In this document: in pieces, positions 18,257 through 26,546 of the stretch
Position numbering within the stretch: position 1 is the stretch's first letter
Layout: every line of letters begins with the position of its first letter
Translations under genes and position numbers: made by a program
DNA from: Barthelona sp. PAP020
Taxonomy: Eukaryota > Metamonada: BaSk clade
Length of the DNA stretch: 26,546 nucleotides
Reading direction: 5' to 3'
Assembly (NCBI GenBank): GCA_040182905.1
Contig: JARQWU010000135.1
Coordinates: 1-26,546, forward strand
Notes under the pieces: model-generated
What the model was told of the DNA's origin: nothing
Databases searched by the model: none
The model's input: the letters and a program-made list of their open reading frames with translations, nothing else

Positions 18257-20238
18257 ACATCAACATATTCTTCTTCTTCTTCTTTTTCTTTTACCTTTTC
18301 TTTTGTAGTTTTTTTAGCAATGTAAACTTCTTTTTTTGTTGATAAATTTGTAAATAAATGATAAAATAGTTCAATATTTGGATGTCTTTTCTCAAAAGTT
18401 TGTAGAATACTTTTATCAATTTGTGGTTCAATCTCTTTATTATGACCATCATTAACTCCCCCTCTATTAAAACCTATTTTTGAATTTACTTTTAGATAGC
18501 ACCAATTTATTAAAAATTTCTTTTGATGAATGTTTAAAAAATTTAAATTATTTTTCAACAATAAATTTTTAAGTAAAATTTGAGAACAATTTGAATCATT
18601 TGCTAAAAAAAAAGATATTTCTTCCCATTTTAATTTTTTTAAAGGAGAATTTGAAATTAATCCTTTGATAAGATAATCATTTGGTAAAACTTTTGAAAAA
18701 TCTAAACTTTTCAATAAAAATTCATAATTTATAGTTAAAATTCTGGCAATTGGAGTATTTAATTGTTGCAAAGCAAATTGAGATATATTTTTTAGATTAA
18801 TATTTTTTATTTCCTTTAAATTATCATCATTGTGAGTATTAGTATCAACAACAAAAAATAACAAAGGAATTGTTTCGTTATTGAAATTGATATCAGCAAA
18901 TAATTGATTGATACTAGAATCTAATTTAGAATCAATATCAAATCCATTTGTTTCATTCTCTAAACTTTTCAAATATTCAATAATTTTCACCAAAATAAAT
19001 CCTGATGTTTTCAATTTTTGTTGAAATTGTTCTTCAGCAAAAAAATAAAATTCTACAAGAATTTTTCTTTGTTGATCAATATCTAAATATTCAAACATTT
19101 CAATACAATAAATAATTCCTTTTAATATGGTTTTAGTTACAATTTGAACTTCTAAAATTCTATTTGCTAAATGTTTCAGTAATTTTTTCATTGGTAATTT
19201 TGATTCTTTACAATATTTCCAAAATATTAAATCAAAATTAAAATCTGACATGTTTTTATCATTTATCAAAAGTTCAACCAAATGATTCTCAAAACAATGT
19301 AAACAATTGGTTGGTAACATATTTAATATGTTAATCTTAGTATTTAAACAATTATTTGTAGATGTAAGTGAAAACAAAAATAATGAATTGATAATATCTA
19401 CATATTTAAATGAAATCCTGGCATTATTTTCCATTTCTACTTCAATTAAACTAAAAATCTTTTTCATTAGCAAAGGGTTTACTTTGACAAATTCCAAAAA
19501 TCGTTCTTTTCTTTTCTTTTCACTGATTTCATTAAAACCATCCTCATAAAACATTGCAAAACAAATTTCTAACCCTTCTAAATCCATCTTTATAAATAAT
19601 TTCCCTAATTCTCTATTGGAAAACAATAAAGTAAGATCTTGTGGTTTGCAATTCTTTAAAACTTTAACAATATTCAAAATAAATGTTGAATCATTCTCAA
19701 TTAATAATTTTTGACAGATATTTAATGAAATATAAAATAATTCCAGACAAAAAAAACGAACATTTGCCAAATAATCTTGATGTACCTTTAATGGTAAAAA
19801 TTGCCATACTTTTTGCATTTTTCGTTGATTAATATTGTTAATTTGAACATAAATCTTCGTTATTTGTTCAACATCTCCTTTTTCAAGTAATATTCTCAAA
19901 TACTCTTCAGTTATATTTAATAAAACATCATTTAACTGAAGAACTTCACTTTCTGCATCATTTTCAATATCATTATTAAAAAAATGGTAAATTAAATAAA
20001 CATATTTCAAATTGCTGTTGATCAATTTTGTAAAGTTACCATTTACTTTTAAATAATATAAAATTTGATCTCTTAGTTGGTTTCTAATCTCATTAGAATT
20101 AATTAAAGCCTCACATAAAACAATTTCTTTGAAAGAACTCTTTCTTTCCAAATTCTTCAATAATAGGCATTCAACACAAAATATTTCATTTCCATTCGAT
20201 AATATATTACTAAAAGGATGTAAATTACATGATGTCAT
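17455..20238 (-). CDS. Large helical protein, unrecognised, with poly-Asp tract
   Basis: This encodes 927 residues from ATG 20238 to TAA. The N-terminus has C4-x2-H7...C21-x2-C24, the spacing of the first half of a B-box-like zinc site; the second half is missing. The body is a long series of leucine/isoleucine/asparagine-rich helices without recognisable catalytic motifs, so a helical-repeat scaffold is plausible. At about 640-680 a Lys/Glu-rich segment runs into about 19 consecutive aspartates coded by GAT repeats, probably a flexible linker. Helices resume after it to the C-terminus. The gene is on the same strand as the small DUF3781-like gene that follows. I cannot assign a function. Intactness over 927 codons argues for a real gene. 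Confidence 0.8.
18198..18256. repeat. CAT/ATG trinucleotide microsatellite in coding sequence
   Basis: About 19 uninterrupted CAT triplets (GAT on the coding strand) encode the poly-aspartate tract of the 927-residue protein, with CAACAT variants at one edge. The purity suggests recent slippage and likely length variation between strains. Confidence 0.95.
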
Positions 20239-21360
20239 TCGTTTTTTGGGTTACATATTTTTGCAGGCAAATCACAAGTGTGGGAAATATTTTTTTTCAA
20301 ACTATATTATACTTGTAAAAGAAAGATTATTCGGTTAAATTTTATATTTTGACACTTAAAAGGAATCAATGGGCAAATATTGCATCCTTTTGTTGAAGAA
20401 GATGGCACCATTTGGTTAAAACTCTTTTTGAATTTTTGAAATCCACTTTCACCAAGTTAAATGCCTTAGAATAATCTCAGAAGATACCTTTCAACAAAGG
20501 AATTTTTGGAGTTCTCTGTTCAGAAGATGAAGTAGTTTGTTATAAGCTTCTATTTTCAACTCTAATCTGTTGGATTAAACTCATTTATTTTGAAAATTTT
20601 CACACAAAGGCAATAATTTCACTTTTCAAATATAATTTTAATGATTTAACCCAAATTTAGCAAAATTTCAATTGTTTCCCAAGGTTTTCGATCAGTTTAA
20701 ACTTTATTTAAAAAACAAAAACAAACATTGAAGATTCAAATCAAATTCTGTTGGCCCATGGAGTTTGGTGTATAATAGTTGTAAATTTCTATTATCCTTT
20801 GTTGTGGGTTATAAATATGTTCGTAAAATATTTACACCTGCATATTTCTTTGAAGTCTTTTTTTCAAAGACTTTCTCACTTTTAAGTAATCAAAAATGAC
20901 ATTCTTTCATCTCTTATTTGATATTTGTTTATTTTATAATTGAGATTTTTGTTTGTTGGATGAAATGTGATTTTGTTTTGTTTATGTTGTTTGATTCATC
21001 TTTGGTAGTTTTTTTTCTTAAACATGTTATTAATGCACATACAATTTCTTTATTTCAATTAACATTTGGACAATTGTTTTTTGATTTCTTTTGTGTTTTC
21101 ATTTTTTTTTGTTAATGAAGGATTTATGTGCTATCACGATATCACAAGCTGTTTTCAGCAGTTTAGCAGAATTGTTCATGTTTTTTGACCATTCATGTCA
21201 CAAACTGCAGATTTTGGGATTAACTTTGTTTCTGCTTTTTCCACTTTGAGTCTGTGATTTACTACTTGGGCTACTAATTTTACGATATTTATGCGTTTAT
21301 ATGGGATTGAACATTATACAATACTGTCATCGGTGGTATTTGCTTTGTGTAAAGCAATGT
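20239..21360. other. Intergenic region, nothing recognised
   Basis: About 1.1 kb of T-rich sequence lies between the large gene and the retroelement relics. Short open stretches such as 20918-21115 (plus, TTG start, mostly Phe/Ile/Leu) reflect base composition. I see no tRNA, no repeat and no domain. Confidence 0.5.
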
Positions 21361-21461
21361 TTAAAATCTTGAAGACTTGTTCCCAACATCTTTAAGTTTT
21401 TTCAAACTCTTATAGCTAAATTCATTGGCCCTCTGTAAAAGGACTGTTTCTTGTTCATCAT

Positions 21462-21686
21462 TTACTCCTTTGAGTCCAACAAAAACGACAAGGGGCTGTT
21501 TTCAACTGAAACCTTGTGTTTAATCGTAGAATTGTGATCGCCAGATTTGAATGACTCCTTCATCCAATTTTCCACTATGTCAATCTGGCTTCCTTCTAAA
21601 TAAAGTGAACCTTCATCGTCCACTATTGTAGGCAGAGGATTACAGCTTGTCTTCTTGCTGGACCCCCTGTCTTTGGTCTCTTTGCA
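21462..21686 (-). pseudogene. Frameshifted continuation of the DIRS-like polyprotein
   Basis: This frame of about 74 codons has no ATG at its start and overlaps the end of the RNase H frame by some 60 bases. Its composition (ENWMKESFKSGDHNSTIKHK) looks like genuine coding sequence in contrast to the surrounding T-rich DNA. Directly after it a third frame continues from about 21490 to a TAA at 21361. No domain was identified. Confidence 0.45.
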
Positions 21687-22267
21687 TCATTGTTTGCCGA
21701 TAACGCAGGCCACATTCCCTTGTTATCTATGGGGTCATAAAATGTTTTTGGTGTTTTAGGTGGGATGGTGATACTACTTGGTAACTTGATGACGTTTGAA
21801 CCCACCTCATTTATTTCTTTTTCTCTAGACAGCGCATCAGCAATGATATTCTCTCTTGTGCTGATGTATCTAGCCTCAATAAAAATTCCTTGTGTTCTGG
21901 CAGCCTCTCTAATTCTCAACCCTTCCTCCATCAAGGTTTTGCTTTTTGCTCTTCCTTCAAGGGCTGAAATTGCATTTTTGTTGTCACAAAAGATCAGTAT
22001 GTTTGATCTCATAGGCAAGCCAGGGGCTATCTCCTGTATAGCCTTTCCCACTGTTTTTAATTCCTTCATGGCAATTATGTTGCCTTCTTGTTCTTCAAAA
22101 AATCAGGTTTGTTCTGAATCGAACATTACATAACCATCTTTATATATTGATGGATCCATTGATGCATCCGTTGCGATGACCAATGTATATTTTCAAACCC
22201 CTCTGACGGAGCCCATCCGATTGCTTTCCAAAAGAATATCACGCCAGCATACATTGTAGACAATGTT
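21623..22267 (-). pseudogene. DIRS-like RNase H domain with TGA stops
   Basis: The frame reads CWRDILLESNRMG, then the RNase H core: TDAS with its aspartate at 22166-22168, an acidic position in the following helix (EGNIIAMKELKTV), IFCDNKNAI with the next aspartate, and ENIIADALSRE with the last aspartate. All four active-site positions appear kept. Two in-frame TGA codons at 22193-22195 and 22103-22105 interrupt it, and another TGA at 22268-22270 closes it upstream. The longest stop-free part starts with ATG 22069 and ends in TAG at 21623. The sequence after ADALSRE is proline/lysine-rich. Confidence 0.7.
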
Positions 22268-22299
22268 TCACACCAACCAATTTATTTTCATTGATAATT

Positions 22300-22684
22300 G
22301 CATTTTGAAGCCAGAAATAATATTTAGGGTAAATATATCTTCTAAATAACACATAAGCTTGATGTTTTGAACAATTGTTCTTTAAAGAGTTAATATCTTT
22401 TGCGAGTTCTTGTTCAATTCTACTTTCTTAATTTCTCTCAGATAAATTGGAGTTCCTAATACAAAATCAACATGTTTCATCAATTTACATTTGTTTCTGT
22501 TTAGTTTTAAGCCAATATGTTGACTAAAACTCTCCACTGTTTTGTAGATATCATTTATTGATCCATTAAAGCCAGGTTTAACCGCAATATACACGACATC
22601 TAAATATGCAAAACTACTAATAAGAAACTTTATTTTGCTTGAACTTGGGCTAGAAAAACGTTTACCGTACCAATTTATGGCTTG
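22300..22684 (-). pseudogene. Fragment of a second non-LTR reverse transcriptase
   Basis: From 22684 the frame gives INWYGKRFSSP..., then FAYLDV at about 22612-22595, KPGFNGSINDIYKTVESF, IGLKLNRNKCKLMK and VLGTPIYLREI. These align closely with the complete neighbour element (FAYLDD, KPGFSGNIKDIYKSVEQF, IGLKLNKSKCKILK, VLGTPIHLKEV). The block between the YGK segment and FAYLD, which should contain motif B (GVPQGG type), is missing. The second catalytic aspartate of YLDD is replaced by valine. A frameshift near 22384 precedes NNCSKHQAYVLFRRYIYP. Homology stops at about 22300, where the DIRS-like fragment begins. Confidence 0.8.
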
Positions 22685-22695
22685 TTAGACCACAA

Positions 22696-24063
22696 CTAGG
22701 TAGTTTTTTGAAGTTCACTTCTAGCAAAAAAGATGATTTCTGCGAGTGAGTACTTCCACCTAGGAAACAATACTTTTTGTTGGTAATTGTTAAGCCTAGC
22801 TCGGTATTCACCAATGAAATCAAGTGTATCTTGAGCGAATTTCCCATGTTCACTGATTGCTATGGGAATTACATTAGCAAATTTAGATAATTTGCGAGAA
22901 ACACCTTTTTGAATGTCAGAAACCACAGTGATATCATACATTTTAGTGTTTTTGGACACTTTATGAGTGATTTGAAGATCAGCTCTGGCTTCTTTAGCTT
23001 GTGGTTCACCATTGTGTATAGTATCTCCACAAGTTTTTGCTAGGGTTCTAAATTTCCATAAAATTTTATCATGTCTGATTCTTCTAATTCTTTTTTGATT
23101 TCTTGTGGAGTTTGGAATTGTTTTATTTGTGTTATCCGTCCACAATGAAACAAAAATTTCATCAGAGAGACATGAGCAATTTTCTGGTGGATTTAGAAAC
23201 GCTCTTTTTAATTCAGTAGTCTGAAAAAGTACTTGATCATTTAAACCAAAGTGTAATAAGGTTAAATATCTTTGTGTACCACCTTTAAGTTGACTACCAA
23301 ATTTGAATAAATGATTACTTTTTATTTTTAATTCATCTATTCTTTTTAATTGAATAATAACTTCTTTATGTGTTTCAATTTGATTTTCATCAGGTTGAAT
23401 ATGTTCAGATTCAATTAAATCATAAATTAAAGCTTTTCTTGCTATAGAATTAATGAGTATTGGATTTAAAATACCACACCCACCAAAAGCAAGAGGAGAT
23501 AATTTATTTTTAGGTATATTTAACCAATTTATGAAGCTATCAAAACTTTTTATTAATATATTTTTTGTTATATCATTAAGATTAACATTTTGAAGCCAAA
23601 ATTGATATTTTGGATAAATATACCTTCTGAACAACACATAAGCTTGATGTTTAGAACAGTTATTTTTCAATTGTGATAAATCTTTCTTAAAATCTTCTTC
23701 AAATTTATTAGAATTTACTTCTTTTAAATGAATAGGAGTTCCAAGAACAGAATCAACACTTTTTAAAATTTTGCATTTTGATTTATTTAATTTCAAACCT
23801 ATTGGTTCACTGAATTGTTCAACTGATTTATAAATATCTTTTATATTACCAGAAAAACCAGGTTTGATAACTAAATACACATCATCAAGATATGCAAAAA
23901 TTTTTATATCTTTGAATTGTTTATTTAATAAATCTAACACTTTATGCATTGCAATAGAAAATAATAAAGGACTTAATGCACCTCCTTGAGGTACACCACT
24001 ACCCATTTTGAAATTATATTTTCCATATTTTGCAATGGTGTGTTTACTTAATAAACAATCCAA
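22696..24063 (-). pseudogene. 3' half: RT palm/thumb and endonuclease-like domain
   Basis: About 455 codons, open from a TTG and hence a continuation rather than an independent gene. Motif B is GVPQGG at 23-28 and motif C FAYLDD at 56-61; motif D-like IGLKLNKSKC follows. GGCGILNP near 194-201 is the thumb-region signature of such RTs. The C-terminal part has RRIRHDKI about 327-334, GEP 352-354, RAD 360-362 and DITVV 377-381. This spacing of acidic residues suggests a PD-(D/E)XK restriction-like nuclease with D-x-T in place of E-x-K. The frame ends in TAG at 22696. Confidence 0.8.
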
Positions 24064-26375
24064 CTTACAACTGAGTGTGTTTTTATCAGTTTTCTCACAT
24101 TTTCAGTGATAACTGCACACCCATGCTTGATTCCAACACCATATTGGAATGAATTGATTTTGTTTAAACAACTCAATTTTATTCTTGAAAAAACCACCTT
24201 TTCAGCAATTTTTAGAAATAATGATCCAACAACAATGGGTCTAATACCCTTGTCTTTACGTAATGGAATCAATTTTCCAATTCTGAGTTGGTCTGGAATT
24301 TTTCCTTCAACAATTTGTTGAATATAATCAGTAAATAATATTTTAAACGTTTTATTTTGACATGCAGCTTGTAATAACATTACATTCCAGCCAAATACAT
24401 CAAGCGTTTCTTGTGATTTAATATTATTTATTGCAGAAAGAACTTCTTCTGTACTGATTATTGGAGTAATTCCAGTTATGGAAGCTTTTCGTATGATATC
24501 AAGGTCAGTAATGAACAGACGATTCATTTCTTTTTTGATGACCTCAATATCTGACTCGAGACCTTTCGATCTTAAGCAATTAGCTGCCAAACGGTATTTA
24601 CCTCTTTTTAATAGAGTTGTAGCGGAAGTTTGAGATCTTTTAGATCTCTTTTTGGATGATTTTCTGATGGATTTAGGATTTATATCTGTGTTATACAGAT
24701 TCTTCTTTAATTTTTCGGTTGTATCTCGGTTATTATCACCCCTTTGGAGGTATAGTGACGGTATATCCAAGATATTTTGATCACCACCAATTAAAGCTTC
24801 ACAACATCTTAATCCAAACAAGTTTACTGCATTTTTAGATACAGGAAGGTACTTTTTTGTGATTATTTTATCACTTTCCCAACCTCTTGTATCAATTTTA
24901 TTTCTATACAATTTTGATATTGTTTTAAAATCATTAATGTCTGCATGAACCAAACATTTATTATGAAAGTTGACAGTAATTGCATTTCCACACACTTTAC
25001 ATACATTATTGTTGTGTGTATTTCTTTCGTTTGGATTTGTTTCACTCTCATTACGATTATTGAGCGATATGTTGTTCACCTGGTTTTCTTTAACAAACAC
25101 CAGTATCCTAATTGTTCCATTTTTTCGATGTTTTAAATACCTATCAATTGACTCACACCATTGAACTTCTGTTTCCAATTTAGAAAAGTTCTTTTCAGGT
25201 GTATTTGAGTTCTTTTCAATATGTATAATCAGTTTATCCTCAATCATAATATTTTGCTGTAATAAAACTGAGTAATCTTTGACTGTTTTATATAAACTTG
25301 ATAACATACATGTAGCAGGTACTTTAAAGTCTATTGCATGTGTTAAACGTCCATTGAGAACGATTGGACAGGGTTTAAACATTCTCCCTGTTCCTGTTTT
25401 AAATTTCAAACACAGCTTCACCTTTGCATCGTCTTTAATATCCTTTATTTTATCTTCCTTTTCATTTTCAGTGATGATTGGTGATAGATCAGTTTGGTAA
25501 TCTATTTCTGTTTCATCACATGAACTTAAAATAAAATCAGACTCTTCCACAAGTGACTCTTCCTCTTCAATTATTGCATCTGTATCTTTTTCGGTTGCTT
25601 TTGTTTTATTTACTACTTCAGATTCAGATATTTCACAACTAGTTTCAGTGTCACTTGTTTTATCAGGAGTTTCGTCTTCTTTTTCCATCTCTGGAATGGG
25701 TGAGACTTCCTTTTCTTCCCAAATATTATCATTATGAACTATCGGCATGCTATCCATGTCTAAAACCCTGGCATTTAGGTGTTGACGACCTTCAAATGGT
25801 CCTCTTGTCTCACTAAGCATCTGGTTCGATGTTCGATGTTTCCAAATGGGAGAATATGGATTTATTCTCACTTCAAATTCAATTTCGGATCCAGAATCAG
25901 ATGATTCTCTCTCGCTATGATCTTCAGATGTTTCTCCTATTTCAGGAGTTCTCTTTAAATCATCTATTGAATTTGAGGATCGTGAATCTCCAGCTTTTTT
26001 GTCTTCACAATCATCTGTATTTTCAATGATGTCACCGTTATCAATTCTTCTTTTATTATGTCCATAATTTAGTAACATAAAGTTGATTAATTTATTGTTG
26101 TTCAATTTATTATTATGATTTAGGCGACTTTTAGAAAACATGTTTGTTCTTGACTTTTGGTTGTCATTTGTTTTTACCATTTCATCTCTAATGCTTTCTA
26201 TATCATTGCACATTAGATTGGTAAAGGAATCTTCATTTGTATCATCTTTTTGCTCCTCATTCACATTTGAATTTAAATTTTCCCGCCCATTTTTTAAATT
26301 TGAAACCATAGAATATGCTTCTACATTTGTTTCAGGGCTTAATGGAGTAAATTTTGATGATACATTTTGATTCAC
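24048..26375 (-). pseudogene. 5' half: acidic region, zinc motif and RT fingers
   Basis: About 775 codons are counted here from a GTG at 26375. The frame is open to 26444, and the first ATG in it is at 26309, so the true start is uncertain. Residues 1-310 are acidic and low-complexity. About 318-430 form a compact, possibly beta-rich domain. C459-x2-C462-x11-C474-x2-H477 is a zinc-knuckle-like motif. Around 591-606 GKYRLAANCLRSKGL matches the segment that precedes RT fingers in this retroelement group. RT motifs include LIPLRKDKGIRPIVVGS 702-718 and QYGVGIKHG 744-752. The frame stops at 24048 soon after, before motif A. Confidence 0.75.
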
Positions 26376-26431
26376 ACAACCTTCTTCATAACTTATACCT
26401 TCTCTTGCAGAGTTACATATTTCATCATTCT

Positions 26432-26457
26432 CTACTAGGGCTAACTACTAGGGCTAT
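26432..26457. repeat. 13-bp tandem repeat near element 5' end
   Basis: CTACTAGGGCTAA is followed directly by CTACTAGGGCTAT. The second unit contains the stop that closes the retroelement frame upstream, so the repeat lies at or near the element's 5' boundary. The last 90 bases of the window show nothing further. Confidence 0.75.
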
Positions 26458-26546
26458 TTTAGATATTTACTAGACTCTTTTACAGTCATACTGGGACTTT
26501 TCTGGGAAAATTACATCAAAATTGTTGCTCTGTATTGAGTTTGGCC

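Larger units (their letters stand above)
21361..22267 (-). mobile_element. Degraded DIRS-like retroelement fragment
   Basis: The minus strand carries at least three successive coding-like pieces in different frames. The first is an RNase H domain (about 22267-21623). The second is a stretch at 21686-21462 containing EGSQIDIVENWMKESF. The third is a stretch ending at 21361 containing VVFVGLKGVNDEQETV and LKKLKDVGNKSSRF. Together they look like the remains of one polyprotein disrupted by frameshifts. The RNase H resembles those of DIRS-type (tyrosine recombinase) elements; a Ty3-like origin is an alternative. No terminal repeats were found. Confidence 0.65.
22696..26444 (-). mobile_element. Non-LTR retrotransposon, inactivated
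   Basis: Two overlapping frames (26444-24048 and 24063-22696) together encode an acidic N-terminal region, a zinc-finger-like motif, a reverse transcriptase and a C-terminal endonuclease-like domain. This single-polyprotein order fits non-LTR elements with a restriction-like endonuclease downstream of the RT. The only visible lesion is at 24048-24090, where register changes and about 60 RT residues including motif A are missing. The remainder is open over more than 1200 codons, so the element died recently. No poly-A tail or target-site duplication could be identified at its 3' end, where the second RT fragment abuts. Confidence 0.75.

Noticed and set aside
20918-21115. Possible small membrane protein
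   Set aside because: TTG start and almost only Phe, Ile, Leu and Val from T-rich DNA; such frames arise by composition.
22103-22195. TGA read as tryptophan in this organism
   Set aside because: The intact kinase gene and the DUF3781-like gene both end in TGA where their families end, and the long host genes use TGG throughout.
1-26546. CRISPR array, prokaryotic operons or defence island
   Set aside because: No regularly spaced repeats, no ribosome-binding sites and eukaryotic-type genes throughout.

Overview
The window looks like nuclear DNA of an AT-rich, intron-poor unicellular eukaryote. Long open reading frames run without recognisable introns (2052, 927 and about 880 codons). Intergenic DNA is T/A-rich, asparagine/lysine/isoleucine dominate the proteins, and the families are eukaryotic: a kinase-ankyrin fusion, a Sen1/senataxin-type helicase, a WD40-like protein and retrotransposon relics. 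An amoeboid or anaerobic protist would fit, but the sequence alone does not settle the taxon. TAA, TAG and TGA all appear as gene-ending stops, so the standard code is assumed.

Region 1 (1-7690) is a head-to-tail tandem duplication with a period of about 4 kb. Each unit has, from left to right, a roughly 130-bp non-AT-rich repeat (1-130; 4019-4148), a minus-strand kinase gene with C-terminal ankyrin repeats, and a conserved upstream flank. The left copy (421-3057) is intact: a helical N-terminal region, a TKL-like kinase domain and 11 ankyrin repeats. The right copy (4152-7292) has about 16 repeats. It is broken by a roughly 10-bp deletion, a nonsense codon and a net 2-base loss, but its kinase domain and first repeats remain one open frame. 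In both, the catalytic-loop lysine is replaced by asparagine (HRDVNPKN).

Region 2 (8290-17248) holds housekeeping-type genes: a Sen1-like RNA/DNA helicase on the minus strand, a divergently transcribed WD40-like protein with an acidic tail (14724-16232, plus), and a small minus-strand gene (16997-17248) that resembles the bacterial family DUF3781 and may be laterally acquired.

Region 3 (17455-20238) is one large unrecognised helical protein with a half B-box-like Cys/His motif and a poly-aspartate tract encoded by a CAT microsatellite. About 1.1 kb with nothing recognisable follows.

Region 4 (21361-26444) is a nest of dead retroelements, all on the minus strand. The youngest is a non-LTR-type element in two overlapping frames with a C-terminal endonuclease-like domain; its reverse transcriptase lacks motif A. 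Directly behind it lies a fragment of a second, related RT that lacks motif B, and then a DIRS-like RNase H relic whose internal stops are all TGA.

I do not see a coherent new multi-gene system. The points most worth following are the atypical kinase catalytic loop, the DUF3781-like gene in a eukaryotic setting, the SUMO-interacting-type motif in the helicase, and the endonuclease-bearing retroelement family.
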